DNA from: Urophycis tenuis
Lineage: Eukaryota > Chordata > Actinopteri > Gadiformes > Phycidae
DNA: 64,000 nt
Assembly (NCBI GenBank): GCA_036785325.1
Contig: JAXIVH010000173.1
Location: 1 to 64,000, forward strand
Direction: 5' to 3'
Made by a program: the position numbers and the translations under genes. Shown here one piece after another: positions 1 to 14,310 of this stretch (positions are counted from its first letter, which is position 1; each line of letters begins with the position of its first letter). The notes under the pieces are model-generated. The model did not search any database. It was not told the DNA's origin and was given only the letters and a program-made list of their open reading frames with translations.

Positions 1-670
1 CAAGGATAACGGAAGGCGTACAGCGTCCTAAAGAAGCGAGAGCATCTGACAGGTATCAGATCGCTCCCTGCATTGAGCTACAGGAGAACACGAGGATCGC
101 TACGCTTTTACAACGCGTCGATTTCTGCGTGGATTAGGCACGGCTCGGCGGCGTAGCTGTCGAGCGGTCAAGGGGGCAGGGAAGTGTCTGATTAAAAGGC
201 CGAACCCTGAACCTCCACCCTTACCACCCACCACTCACCGTCCACCCCCCACCGCATGAGGAATTCCAGGTAGGGTCCCGGGCTAATGACTTGATGGCTG
301 TAATTGCCCCGGCCTGTTGATGGCCAGTGATTGGACGTGCCACGGCGCCACAGAGGAACCCCAGTGTGGGTTTTAATCAAAGGCTTCTTGGCCCGCTTAT
401 CAAAGAGAATACTTTGGGGCAATCTTCTCTAGAGCTCCGGCCTCCCAGACCTCGCAGTATTCGGACAATATCGGAGGAGGGGTGAGGCCACGGACACAAT
501 GACAACAGGAATTCAAAAGGATATCAGACTCACGTGTGCACACACGCACTCACATGCACGTAGCCACGCACTTCCATACCATATATCCACACACACGCAC
601 ACACACTTGAAATGCTACACTATCTACAATTGTATGTTCTAAAGAGACAGCGGGGAGAGAATCACACACC

Positions 671-690
671 CAGACACACACACACACACA

Positions 691-721
<31 letters not shown>

Positions 722-722
722 C
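671..722. repeat. (AC)n microsatellite
   Basis: Alternating CA/AC with one CACCAC interruption near 697. Flanked by unique sequence on both sides. Confidence 0.9.
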
Positions 723-1306
723 TCAAATCCTTTGTATGACATGTCCCCTGTAGTGTGGTCGAATTAAGTGCAGATCTGCAAAACATTGAGTTGGATGAGT
801 TCAGTGTGTGTCAGTCGATGTGATAGCACATACCTTGCACTCTGACCTCTCGAAAGATCTGCTGCTAGAACACATCTACTAGCTGGAACACCACCTACTA
901 CAACTATCTGCTTGAATCCCCTAGGCCCGACAGTGTGTTGTTGGTAGATGTGTCCCCTGGTGATAACATCATCTCTGCCTAACCTCACGCTCATGGAGGA
1001 AGAAGCAGCCATGCTCAGATCTGATTGGTCACGCAGGCTCTGTGAAACAGGAACTGCAAAGCATCTGCTTTTGAGATACAACGCAACCAATGAAGATTCT
1101 CAAGTGATAGCCAAGGTGAAACATCAGATAAAGGGGAGGTCTGCGTCATCCACTGCCAGATGTCAAAGCTCTGAGTTGACGACCAGAGGATTGTTTCTAA
1201 TAACGGTGCTTTGGATCACGAGTGTTCATCACTGGGTAACATTTAGTACATTTAATACACATTTTACACTCGTCTCTTATCAAGGAGAATGAACCAAGCC
1301 TTGCAT

Positions 1307-1427
<121 letters not shown>

Positions 1428-2165
1428 GGAGGGGGGAGATAAAGAGATATAGTGAAAGAGTGAGAGAGAGGGTGAAAGAAGAGAAAGAGCATGAGAGAGT
1501 CTCTTGAATGCCCAAGAAGTGATACACAGTAGGAGATCATCATTCCTTGCCCCTGGTGTGAAATCAGGAAGCCATGCCAGGCTATTCTGGTGCCACTGTG
1601 CTGTGTGCTGTGAGTAGTTTGCAGAGTCTATCTGTGGCCTGGCATCCAAGGTTGGGCTATTCCCTCGGCACGGTCTCCAAGAACAATCATCGGTCTTCCC
1701 CTGCTGACAGGTAGGGGGGTAAACCCCCAGCAGGTGGATGGTATGAAGGGCACCACACAGCGCAGAATAGCCCTGCGACCTGGAACTGAACCTGGACCAG
1801 CCAGGCCTGTGGGTGCCCCCCAAGATCAAAAACAGCCACTTAAACACGATTCAAAGCATTGTATTGCTTTATTGTTAAAAAAAAATTACTGGGGGTTCAA
1901 ATGAGTTAAACACGCTGTTGTAAATCAGTGGGCTTGTGTTGAGTTTTGTGGTGACATATAAGGTTGTCTCTCTCATTCACTACATTAATGTATACTCTAG
2001 GCTTGTGTCCAATGATTCAGTAAATGTTATCAAAATCAAAATTATTAGTCATATTATGAGGCTGTGCTGATCTCTCTCTCTCTCTCTGTGCGTGTGTGTG
2101 TGTGTGTTTGTCTGTGCATGTTTGAGTGTATAGAATTGACCTCCTTCTACCAAGACAAAAGGTGT

Positions 2166-2262
2166 GAGGAAGTCAAGAGGAGGAAGAAGAGGAGGAGGAG
2201 GAGGTAGAGGAGGAGCAGGAGGCAGAAGAGGAGGAGGAGGAGGAGGAGGAGGAGGAGGAGAC
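2166..2262. repeat. Polypurine (GGA)n/(GAA)n tract
   Basis: Nearly 100 bp of purines on the plus strand, mostly GGA triplets. Mirror-repeat purine tracts of this kind can form H-DNA triplexes. Any reading frame through it gives only Gly/Arg or Pro strings. Confidence 0.9.
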
Positions 2263-2928
2263 AGTCGAGGAGAGGCCCATAGGACGGATGGATGTGGGAG
2301 GTGTATAGAGTTACCGGGAGGGCCAGCGGGCATGTGCATCAGCAGCAGCAGATCTTAATCTCTCCCACGATTCATCATCATTACACCCCCAAACTGCCAG
2401 ACCGCCCCCCCAGACCGCCCAGACCCTCCTGCTCCTCGTCTCTGTGGAACACTCTCCGGCGAAGGCGGGAACCCTGCCAACTCCCACCAAAGGTCCGATA
2501 ACCATAACACCACCACGGGGTGGTCTGGATGTCTGGGGACACCGGGCTGTTCTGTTTTGCACACACACACACGCTCACTGAAACACAAACACACACACAC
2601 ACACATAGTCACACACAAACACACCTGCGGGCCTAGACAATCAGCCACTCCCCTCTCTCACCTGTCTCGGTGGGACGCTAGAGCCACACACACACACACA
2701 CAGACACATACACACGCAGCCACACACACACACCCACACACGTGTGTGTGTGTACCTGTGTTTGTATCTTTGTCTGTAAGTGTGTGGGTTACAGTAGTTT
2801 ATGATGTAATAAATACATTTAATTTATACATGGATTTCAATAACAAAATAGCTTTACAATTATGTTTGAATATGTTTTTTTTATTATATTTTCTTTCTTG
2901 TTTTTTTTTTTCTTGCTTTCCTGCTTTT

Positions 2929-3074
<146 letters not shown>

Positions 3075-5922
3075 GCTTTCTCTCACACTGTGTGTGTGTG
3101 TTACCCCCTAAGGGCTTGTGGCATTTTCTTGCTCCAGAGTAGGGGGAGTAGAAGCTTTAAGGTCAGAGGTCAGACAGTTTAGGGATGTGAACAGAACACC
3201 TTCACCACTCTTACTAACTGGGATTCTATCTATTAGCGCTGGTTATGTAGCTAAAGCTAAACTATTCCTTGGATTGCAGATACCAGGAATTGAATTTGAG
3301 ACCCGCACACCTGGGTCGGAAAAAATACATGTACAGTATAAACTCCTGGACACCTACTATGAAATATCCCTCTTTTCTCTCAGACATCATAGTTCATGAA
3401 AGCATTTAACAAATAATATTCACACTACAACTTGAAGTAGACTAGTGGTTTGGATTACAAGACTGTCTCTCTGTCTCTTTATTGCTCTCTCTCTTTCTCT
3501 CTCTGTCTCTGCAGAGGTTTCGAGAGAGAGCTATGAGCTATGATGTATTTTGTTTGTTCATCTTAAACTATTATATGTTAATCCAGTTAATAGCATTTGC
3601 AGCCTTTCATAACGCTTGCTTCTCAAAGTCAAGTGGCTTCACCTCATGCCAAAACAAACTGGTCTGGTACAATGGCTTTTGTAGTATTTATAAGGATTTG
3701 AATTGTAATATGTACATGTCCAACAAATACACTACACACTACTGGTCTATACTACATGTCCAGACATAGTTTCCCCTCAAAGGTTCCAACATTAATTTTA
3801 TGTGTCACATGTCCACTTTTGATTTGTAGTGTTTCACTTTTAAATAATTAAGTTTTTCTAAAACCAACATGCTTGTTAATAATACAAATCAATATCCACT
3901 TTATTACTAACTAATAATCAGCTAAATAAAACCTTTGCTACCAGTGTGAAAAAATGTAGATACATTAATAATAATGATGATTATCATTTGTCATAATAAT
4001 TATAATGATAATCATAGCAATCACAATAATAACAATCTAATAATCCTAACAATGATAAGTTTCTCTCTGCGAAAACCAGCAAACCGCAGTATTCTCCAGA
4101 AACAAAAGATAAATTAGTCAGTGCTGACTCTGCATTTAAGATGGTCACGGTGCATTCTTGGCCCTACAAGGCGTGCACCTCGATGTCAGGAGGTTTATAC
4201 GTGTGTGTGTGTGGCAGTGTGAGTGTGTTTATCTCCCTCCCTGTGTAGGGATTTACAGACACACCTTAGGAGGCACAAACAAAAGTGACCTGGACAAATA
4301 TTCGAAATTCCACCGGCATACCATGGGATCTGGGCCTTTCAGCTTGACAACACACACACACACACACACACACACCGAAAGGGGAAGCTGTGGGAAGCCG
4401 AGGAGATGCAGGGTCAGGGTCGACAGTGCAGGCCCAACACAGACACAGATACGCCTGAGTGACACTAGCTGACCCACGATCACACTAACAATGATACCAG
4501 ATGATACCAGGCTACCTGGCTGACACTGATAGATAGGCCAGTGTATACAATGCCTCAAATTAGATAGAGCTCATCAAAGCAAGAGGGGGCGGGTACCCCG
4601 ATGACCATGTTCCTGTACCCCTGAAAACAGAATATGGAATCCCAAGAATGTCTGGAAGAAAGCAGTTTCCTCCCGAAATCCCATTTTAAATCACACAATG
4701 AATTACATTGCAAACTGTGTTTGAGGAGATGTTGATCCACCCATTAGATGCCATGTCACATACACCAACGAAATTTCAAAGAAGGCATTTGCACATGCTG
4801 TATGTGCTTCCTTATTTTCCCCTTTTTTTCATCCCGTTAGTGTAGGCAACATCTTTCCACACACACACACACACACACACCAACACATCGTCTTACTTGT
4901 CTTCAGTAGGCCTTCATTTCAACCATCTCTATGAGAGCGGACAGGGACACAGTAGCCGCGGCAGCCCTGAGGACTATGATAAACAGTGACCGATTTAGCA
5001 GAGGTACACAGCGGACAAAACATTTACGCAAAGGTGACAGCGGAACAATATTCTTTTGGTTAAACAAGAGCAGGCTGCTGCTAAGCCAAACGAGCAGGAG
5101 ACTAATCTATCCATCTCATCCGCCACAGAGTTCAGTGTTTACGGTGAGCTGCTGCATTCGCAATCCAGACTCCTCAATCATGTGTTCAGATATAATGTGA
5201 ACTACTACAAAGGTTCAGAAAATGTTTGTCTGATCTATATTTGTGGGAATATAGTTTTTTTTCTTTCCTTATTATAGCTGCAATCGGCACACATTTTTGT
5301 GAGGTTTGATGTCACATATTGAAGTTTAGACATCACATTGGTCTGCAAAAATATGTATGACAGGTGTTCATATGCGACTGCATGTTTGTGTACGAGTGAT
5401 ATATAGATAGATTCTGTTGTTTCACAACCAAATACTAACGTCAAGTTCACAAAGTGTCAGCTTTTATTTAAAAAAAAAAACATGGCAAATGTAAATGTTT
5501 TTGTTTATAATGCGTAGAATGTAACTGTGGTAGGGACTTGTGGCTTGTTGCTGGCCCCCCACTGTGCGTGTCTCAGGTCTAGTGAACATGCATCACTACT
5601 ACGGGGCCTGGGGCCTGAAGTCGCTTGCTGAGAGGAGGAGGGAGACGTGAGATAGAAAACTGCATGAAAACAAAACACTCAGAAGAAATACAAATACTGT
5701 ACACACACACACACATGGAGGATGAGGAGGATGCTGTGTGTGTGTGCAAACTGTTGAAGCAGAGGAATGGAAGAGTGAAGGGGAAGAAGGGAGAGAGAGC
5801 GGGGATGAGTACGACTAGACTATAACACTTTTCTATGTGTGTGTGTGTAGTATGTCTTTAGCCTGTATGTCCAAGCTAGTAGACATATACACTATAGTTA
5901 GTTTGGGAATGGGAATGTTTTT

Positions 5923-6071
5923 CACAACCAGAGTGCTGTACGATGTTTCTTCCTCACAACCAGAGTGCTGTACGATGTTTCTTCCTCACAACCAGAGTGC
6001 TATACGATGTTTCTTCCTCATGACCAGAGTGCTGTACAGTGTCTCTTCCTCACAACCAGAGTGCTATACAT
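5923..6071. repeat. 32-bp minisatellite, about 4.6 units
   Basis: The unit begins CACAACCAGAGTGCTGTA and recurs at 5923, 5955, 5987, 6019 and 6051, exactly 32 bp apart. Units differ by a few substitutions (CACAACC versus CATGACC; CTGTAC versus CTATAC). There are no unique spacers, so this is a tandem array and not a CRISPR. Confidence 0.95.
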
Positions 6072-7337
6072 TCACTAGCAGCTTCATTGTTGGCCTGCGG
6101 TCCAATCCCAGTTGAAGTGTTTCAACTGGAACAGTTTAGGGAAACGTAAACACGGCTCTAATGTGTTTATCCAACGCTAAACCCCACACACACCATCGTC
6201 TGTTTACAACACGCAGAGCCAACAAGCCCACAAACACAACAAGATGGGAAAACACAATTCTGGCGGAACGTTTTCAACAAGAAGACACAAACCATATCCC
6301 CCCGCACCCACTCCCTCCAGGGGTCGCTCGGGGGTGGGCGGGGTCAGGTGGCGTTGTGGTGATTGTGTTTGTGTTTGAGCTGGTGTTTGTGCTCGCAGTG
6401 TGTCTGAGCGCGGAGAGCCGTCATCGAGGCCCAACACACGTGGACGTACAGCTGCTCGCCGATGCTTTGGAGCAGGGAAGGGATGGCGAAGGGCCGTGTA
6501 TGTTTGAAAAGGGCAGGCCTTCCAGGGTAAACATGTCAATAAACAGGATTGGACTTTACAAGGGAAAGCAGACTAAAATTGTGTGCAGTGCGTTTGTCCA
6601 GAGTCAGAGACACAATTCTACCTCTTGGAGCAGATTAAACATAATATGTTAAATTGGAAGCTATCTTCCCAGAAATGTATTTTATCTTTAGCATGAACAG
6701 AGTAAACAGCCTCAACAATAAAATATCTTAATTGAATAAGCCGTGACATATTTGGTTACAATATCAAAGTAAAAAAACAGTTTCAAAAGGGTATAACGTT
6801 TCAATAATTGAAGATAAGAATTGCATGAGTACCATTTGAATAAGTCTGGAGTCTGCAGTAAATTAACAGTTACACCTTTTCTCAGCAGATGCCTCACCTG
6901 TTTGACTCTGTGGTCAAAATGTACACGGCTACAACTTTGATTTCATTCCAAACATCTGTTTTGTGCTTAATGACACATTGGCTGCATATATTTGTTAAAA
7001 GATTAACCTAATGAAGTCCAGAGAAGGTTTGCAGCCTTCAGACAAAGTGTGCATCTTTCTCGCGCTCAAGGCCTGACGGCGCTGATAGCTGAAGACCAGC
7101 TGTCTTGTGTGTCTGCACTGTCTGGACTTAGCCTGAAGTCAGTTTTATGGGAAAGTGAGTGGTTCATATTACCACTAATGGCTTCAGGGCTCCTCATAGT
7201 ACTGCTGCAAGTGAATGATTGGTGGCATCTATCTGCTTCTTCTCACTGTTAAGTGTATGACCACGTATTCCCTCTTCTTCAAGTTTTACAAGACAGCCAC
7301 AGGGGTGTTGGGGGTGACTGATTGGATGTGAGATTGC

Positions 7338-7417
7338 CTGTGTGTGTGTGTGTGCATGACAGCGTGTGTGCGTGACTGTGTGTGTAGTGTGTGTGTGTGT
7401 GTGGGGGGGGGGGGGGG
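7338..7417. repeat. (GT)n / (G)n low-complexity tract
   Basis: Interrupted GT runs ending in a run of about 14 G residues. Confidence 0.9.
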
Positions 7418-8925
7418 TTGGGATGCAAATGCATATAAACATACATTGAGAGGCACTTACTTGCTCATAGGCAAACAAGCGCTGGCTGAGTGGCTTGTAA
7501 AGGAACCGACCAGCAGGGACGCTGAGATGGGTCGGTGGATGGGTGAGGGAGAAGGAGGGGGACAACCAGCTCCTTTTAGATACACACAGTCGTACAGAGA
7601 CAGACTTCAGAGAGTCGTGTCTGATGGAGGTCTCGGTCTCTTTCTCCTGATCCTGTCTATCACCCCCTGTGGTGTTTGTCTCCACCACCCACATGCCTCG
7701 CCTGATTTTTCTTTAATTCTTCTTTCATTTTTTCTCAGTTATTTTTTCTAGTTTTTAGGCAGAGTGTGTTTGTGTGTGTGTGTGTGGGTTGGTGTGTGTG
7801 TGTGTCCTGTTACCATAGTGACAGAGACTGATTGGGTGTCTGAGAGGGGCAGATAGCCTACCAGCAACCCTCCACTCACTCATTGAGATAAAGATAAAGA
7901 GCAAACACACAAACATAGACTTTCTCATCCTCTCTGTCTTACACACACACACACACACACACACATCATTCTCAGTCTCTCACACACACACACCATGTCA
8001 GTCTATCTCTCTCTTTCTCTCTCTCACACACACATATCAATCTCCGGCTCTCTCTCTCTCACACACACACATCACATCACTCTCCATCTCTCTCTCTCTC
8101 GCTCACACACATGGTATCTGCGTATTTGGGAGGAGAATCAACTGAACCCTTAGTGTGAACAAATAAGTGTGGTTAAGGCCTGCCTAAGATCTAGAGAGTT
8201 GCTGATTCATCACCGCTTTTAAACAAAAAGATTACAAGGAGACTGTTGTGGTATTCAAACGGACTTATAGGATTTGTAGGTGTATACAGTGAGTCAGGGT
8301 GTGTGCGATCTGTGAGTGTATGAGAGTACAAGAGTTTGTGTGCACGCCAAAACAGTGACAAGCCATTCTTCTGCCGACAAATTTCCAGTCGGGTCTGATC
8401 TCTCATCTTCTCTTTCTCCTCCGCAATCCTTCCTCTTGTCTCTTTCACCTTGTACTTAACTGGCCCTCTCCTCCCCCCTGTGAACATCTTCTCCTTCGAG
8501 ACGTTTCTCTAGGAATGACTTCCACTGTCATCTCCCCTCACGATGGACATCCAACATGTGGCCTTACCTGGTGCTTGTTGTTGTGTGTTTGGAGGGGGGG
8601 ACTAACATCCGTTGACCTGTTGTTGTTGAACAGATCCAGATCACAAGTCAATTGTGAGTGTTTGCCAGTAAGCAAACCTTTGGACGAACAACATGGGGGT
8701 CTGTGTTTTGGGATGACCTCAGTGGCCCAGCCAGCCCGCCTATAAGAGCAGGGTGGGGGTTGCCATGGTGATAGGATCAAGGCATTCCAGCAGCCAGAGC
8801 GGTCATTACCCCAGCTCATAATGTCCTCCATTAGAACACCACTGTTGCCATGGAGCCGCAGCTGCAGTCGTTTAGCTTGTTTCTTGCGCCTGTGTGCTTC
8901 TCTGGGTCAGTGACATACATATGCA

Positions 8926-9036
8926 CACACACAGTCGCACACACCCACACACTAACAAATGTATATACAATCACACACAAACACGCACATGCATATACAC
9001 AATCACAACCACGTGTGCACGTACACACACACACAC
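8926..9036. repeat. CA-rich degenerate microsatellite
   Basis: Imperfect CA/CATA repeats with several interruptions. Confidence 0.8.
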
Positions 9037-11086
9037 GCGTTGTACAATGAAATAACATTTGAGTCACCCTTCAAAATAATCTCTCACACACTATTGTATT
9101 AATCCTATTAGAATATATAAACACATACTACATACATACATACATACTACATACATATCTCGTCACTCACATTCTGTTGGCAGCCTACACATTCACATTT
9201 AACACATTCACATGCCCCCCGAGTAGACCTATGTATTTGGCTAAACGTTTGTACATGGCAATGAGGCCATCGTACCGTATCCGACCGATCAGAACTTTGG
9301 CTGCGGCAAAGGTCTGAGCCAAAAGTACAGCGTCACCTGTCTGAGTGGTAAAATATAAGTCTACAGTGCACCCTAGTGGTGAAGCTTTACGTTGATATAT
9401 CTCGCTCTAGATGAGAAGGGGGTGTCTGCAGACCCGGAGGCTGCAGATTCATGCCGAGTGGGTAACGGGTGCGACCTGTCTGCAAGACCTGTCTGCTTGA
9501 CCGGCTGGACATCAAGCCCCGCCCATGTCACGACGTCACACGCCAAGCCCTGCTACGTTATCGTGGTTTGTTCAGGGACAGTCGGGATTTCAGAAACTCG
9601 GTCGAAGCAGCGCCTGGATTTGCCTGGATGTCGGATTTCATGTTGTTCTTCCCTAGTAGCTACTACATAAACGTTTACTAAACGAACGTTTAAAGTTAAA
9701 TGGAAATATGTAATTACTTGAAATGATTATTGATGTGAGGACACATTATTCCACTATAGCAACAATGTAGCCTATTGTCTTTATATGACTATTGCTATTT
9801 GTATTTGTATTTTTTATTTGTATTTATATTTTTGATTAATTTAAATTTTTAATAAAAATTAAGTGAACATAAAAAAAAATATTTCGCATAGACATATTGT
9901 GTTTTTGCTATTAATAAACAGGTTTGTCATCGTTTAGCCTATGTCACTAACAGAAACCCATTAGAAGAATATTACAATCTTAAGGAGTGGAGAAGTGAGG
10001 CTTCATCATTCACCATTGTACAACAATCAGTCAAAGAAAGCATTATATAATTTACATTATCTTCCAATGATGTATTTCTACATTAGTGTAAAAGAAAGTT
10101 TTAGACTGAGAAACTTTTTTTAAAACCACTTTTTAGCCGACCTCAAACTGTTAACCTCTCTGTTTAGTTGTATTCATACTGACTATTTTATTTACTCAAA
10201 TAGTTACCTTTGCCAGCCAGTTTTAGGCCTACCTCCTGATCAGCCCTCTCTAAAATATTACATTTCTATAGAGGGCATCCAGTACACCACCATCTTTTGT
10301 ACTTTCATCTTTTTGTCATCTTATTTTTATTATTATACCTGACCTATTTTCTCACCCATACTGCGTCATGTCCTATGTATTGATGTGTCATTTGGTAGTC
10401 TTTGGTACTGTATGTGCATGTTTGTGTGGAGTGTATTTTGGGACTTGTCCAGGTAATCAAGGGCAGTGGTACAAAACAAGTGTAACCCCTTCCATGGAAT
10501 ATCATAATGATTGAATAAAGCCAGTGAAAGCAAATAATGAAAATCATTACAAAAAGAAAAGTTTCTATTATTTAGCAACAATGAACAGACTCTTTTGATC
10601 AAACTATGTAATGCAGACCAAGCCATTCCCCTGCAAAAAAAAGTACAATTATTATCTTTACATCCTGCAGTGCAGGATGATCCTGGTGGTTGTTCTGAAC
10701 GGCCTCTCACATCTTCAGTGTACATCTCTCCACCACCAAGTAATTTACAGCTGCCTTACATCTTTGTGTGTGACGATACCTCGCCAGCAGACTGGAAAAA
10801 ATGACAACTTGCTACCTCAGACTGATAAATTATCTGCGGCATCTTACTACAGATGGCTACAGAGAAATAACTCAGGGACTTTTTTTTCAACAATTCTTTC
10901 ATTTATTAAACTAAAGAGAACATTAATCTGGAACGTTGAGCTCTTATTCAGTTGAAGATCATCAGAGGACTTCTCTGTCACTTCTGAAAGGAAAGCATAA
11001 CATGTTATTCAATTTGAAATAGTTAGCATATCATTGAGCATGGTTGCAGCAGGATTGGGTATGAGCATTGCAAGCAGAAGCACAGC

Positions 11087-12262
11087 CAGGGCCGGCCCTA
11101 GCCTTTTGGGGGCCCTCAGCAGAATTTGATCCAAACCTTTTGGGGCCCCTGTCCCACCACTGTTGAGTCACCAGAATGTGAATTTAGTAGATGTGATTTC
11201 CTGTATTCTGGTTCATTTTAGGGATTGCCAGCTGGAGGTGGGCCAGGGGTGGAGCCAGACTTTGTGTACATCCGGGGCTTAGTCCAGAGGGGGGTCTGGG
11301 GGTTTTCCCCCAGAAAAAAATTCATTTCTAAGATGCGATTTCCTGCATTCTAGTCCCTTTTAGGGTGACCTGCTTAACACTGGCAAATCCTAAATCCCTT
11401 CTAATTCATAGCCTATATTTTCAGTTGCAGGGCCTGCTCAAGACAATACTATTTAATGGAAAGAAACAATAACTATTCGGTTGTCATAACTTCAAAAGCT
11501 TAAAAAAGATCCTGGGCTTTTGAAGTGAGATTCGGGGCTTCAGCCCCGAAAGCCACCCCCTCGCTCCGCCCCTGAGATGGGCTATACCTTAATTTGTTCA
11601 GATTCATAGCCTATAACCTGACTTGCAGGGCCTGCACAGGCGAACAGATACAGCACTGGGTTTAGCTACCCCCAAACCATAAGCTATACTTGGACTAAGG
11701 CCTGGCCTATATTTTGGATTCAAAGTTAAGTCCATAATTGATTACATACATTCAGGGTTTGACACAGATATTGTGTCATAAGCAGAATTTCATGATTTAG
11801 AGGGCTTTCAGATATATCACATCACATATCTTGGGCTATCAACCTGAGGGGCCCCATTCAGACATCAACCCATAACCCATTTTGTATGAATAAGGAGCCC
11901 TATTAAGACATAACACATTCTATATTTGATCTGGGGCCCCATTAAGAGAGTAATCCACCCTTGTATTAATATAGTAGTTATTTACCCCAAACTAGTGTCT
12001 TTTTAACCTTAGAGGGTACTGAAATCACACTTTTATTCTTAACTCTCATATTTGAAGTGACACGCTTAAGTGTGGTTTACTTCTTAAAACAGTCAAAATT
12101 GAATGCTAAAAATTAAGAATAATAACAACAAGGGTTCAACAATGACAATTATTCCTGAAAAAAACAAACAAAAAAAAAAAAATTTTTTTTTTGGGGGGGC
12201 CCCCTGGTGGCCAAGGGGCCCCAAGCGGCCGCTTAGTTCGCTTATGCCTCGGGCCGGCCCTG
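11087..12262. mobile_element. Non-autonomous hAT transposon
   Basis: The ends are CAGGGCCGGCCC at 11087 and its reverse complement ending at 12262. Both are flanked by the perfect 8-bp direct repeat AGCACAGC (11079-11086 and 12263-12270). An 8-bp target duplication with CAGGG-type termini is diagnostic of hAT. No transposase is encoded. A second hAT sits inside at 11244-11574, so this element is the older of the two. Confidence 0.9.
11244..11574. mobile_element. Short hAT MITE nested in the 11.1-12.3 kb hAT
   Basis: Termini are CAGGGGTGGAGC at 11244 and the complement of CAGGGGCGGAGC ending at 11574. The flanks are AGGTGGGC (11236-11243) and AGATGGGC (11575-11582), an 8-bp target duplication with one change. 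Length is 331 bp and nothing is encoded. Confidence 0.85.
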
Positions 12263-12460
12263 AGCACAGCACAGGTATCCTTGAGCATAGCTGCAGCAGG
12301 TTTGGCATCAGGCTCTGTCTTGGTTATTTGTTCCCTGAATGACCTGCTTTTTCAGTTATTTTACATCATTCATGTTAATTCATTCAACATTTCTTATTTT
12401 GCTATCTCATAAGACGTTTGTCATGTATGTTTGTCACGTTTGTCATTCTCGATATAACGT

Positions 12461-12692
12461 TACGCGCACACACACGTGCGCGCGCACACACACACACATA
12501 GTAGGATTTTAGTGTAGGATTTTATCACAAATGCTGAATGCTGACCATTAAACTGCCAAAATGCCCAACGTTACAACAATATAACTTTTTCTATTAACTT
12601 TGCTATCTCATCAGACTGTCACATTCGTCACTTTCGATATAAAGTTACGCACACACACGCGGACGCGGACACACACACACACACACACACAC
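12461..12692. repeat. Two AC-rich arrays in a duplicated block
   Basis: Two (AC)n tracts (about 12465-12500 and 12644-12691) lie in similar surroundings: CTCGATATAA.GTTACGC before the first and TTTCGATATAAAGTTACGC before the second. Both are followed by GCTGAATGCTG.CCATTAAACTGCC. This is a local tandem duplication of roughly 190-230 bp. Confidence 0.7.
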
Positions 12693-12972
12693 AGAGCTAA
12701 ATTAAAATTACAACAACGCTAATGCTAACGCTACCGTAGTGTAGAATGTTATCACACATGCTGAATGCTGGCCATTAAACTGCCAAAATACACAAACGTT
12801 ATACAATAATATATATACACCAACAAAAGCGCCGTGAAATGTGAATAAAGTTTTTCATTTATTGTAGCAACGTAATTTCACTCACCGACATCACTTTCCA
12901 ACTCCTATTCCGATATTTTGTCGAAAGGGGAGGTGGCAAGGGGTGGACTTAACTTTCACGGTGATTCCGTAT

Positions 12973-13009
12973 GGGCGGGGCTTGACCGGCTGGACGTCAA
13001 GCCCCGCCC
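12973..13009. repeat. GC-rich hairpin repeat
   Basis: GGGCGGGGCTTGAC and GTCAAGCCCCGCCC are exact inverted arms around a 9-base loop. A related copy lies at about 9495-9523 with one base change in the loop-proximal arm. It is probably a shared transposon subterminal hairpin. Confidence 0.6.
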
Positions 13010-13096
13010 CCCCCCGAAGGTACCGCAAGGCCGCAGCCGTTAGTACTGCCCGCGCCCCCGCATTTCATGCCCGCAGTTCTATGACCGCAGTTCTAA

Positions 13097-13590
13097 TGGT
13101 GCGTTTTATTATTCTCTGCGAACCGTCTCGGACCTCGGTGGTGACGTCACTTCTACACTTCAAGCGTTTTATTATTGTTCCGAGCAAAGTTCGTTGGAGA
13201 AAAACATGGACGCCACCCGGAAAGCTATTGTCGCGGTAGTCGCATGTCGCATGAGCTTCACCTACACAACCTTGAGGAAGAATTCCAGGAACAGTACACT
13301 AGACGCAGAATGTATGTTCATATTTCAGTATATTTAGTGAAGTGAAAGCGTCGGAGTCGCTTGATGGCATGCTAGCTAGATAGCATTACTATCTGTCCCC
13401 ATAGAAACGGACACCACATAACAGGTGACACTGGGCGCAGCCATCGTGAATTGTCTCGGAACCCTTGCTCGGTCTCCTGTAAGTTCAACCGAGCAGGCAA
13501 GTTCTCCGTCCGAGTAAAAGGGGCGTGTTCATGCGTGTCGCTAGGCAATGTCCTCGGACGTCCGAGACGGATGGATAATAAAACGCACCA
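13097..13590. mobile_element. PIF/Harbinger-like MITE
   Basis: Inverted termini TGGTGCGTTTTATTAT at 13097 and its complement ending at 13590. Flanking trinucleotides are TAA (13094-13096) and TAT (13591-13593), close to the TWA target duplication of PIF/Harbinger. The subterminal GTCTCGGACCTCGG and its complement GACGTCCGAGAC extend the inverted repeat. Non-coding, 494 bp. Confidence 0.65.
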
Positions 13591-14310
13591 TATGTCCCTC
13601 ATTTTTGTGCCACAGCGCCACCGATTGGACGGAGTAAGTGTCTTCCCACTTTTTATTGAACGTGAATTATTTAATGTTATTAAACTATTCTGTTGACTTG
13701 ACAGTGAAATTAATGTTTTAATGTGTTACGTTTGATATGATATGACTCTAATTACCATGATAGTCTGAAGGGCACGTCAAATATTCATCTACGTTAAGCG
13801 AATAGGTAGCTTGTTGTTAGCTTGTTGGAAATGAACTGTTTGACCGTACATTTTGTTTTATGAATCCGAGGCACGGTGACGAAAACTTTTAGCATGTGCA
13901 TTTAATTAAACATAAAAAGAAAATATTAAGTGGATGATGTGAGGAAAAACAGGTAAGGTTATAGGCCTGACGTTACGTTTTCATAAATGATGAAACTTTA
14001 CATTTTTTGAAATTACATGGCAGAAACACATATTAGCCTACTTCATGCTAAAAGTTAATTATGTTAATATATATTATGTATTATTATAAATCATATTACA
14101 TCTCAGTATTTACATTTAGCCTATAATATTCTATTACCTATACTGTATTTAGAGATTTCGTGGAGGGAGATTAAGGTAATCCAGTGAAGATCAGAAATGT
14201 ATTTTTGTCCATTATTAGGTTTAGGCCTATTTTATGAATGGAAAGCGGTGTGAAAATATTAAATTTGACTAATTATGCACTCTCTTTTTAATGTGCACAT
14301 TACAATACAG

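Noticed and set aside
2049..2501. Proline-rich or Gly/Arg-rich proteins
   Set aside because: They arise from the (GGA)n purine tract and have no splice or codon support.
5923..6071. CRISPR-like array
   Set aside because: Units are contiguous with no unique spacers, and the setting is a vertebrate genome.
10560..10725. Minus-strand Cys-rich peptide (SSCTAGCKDNNCTFFCRG) resembling endothelin/somatostatin-type spacing
   Set aside because: The CTFFCRG part is a translated polypyrimidine-plus-CAG stretch. There is no signal peptide, dibasic cleavage context or family-correct cysteine spacing.
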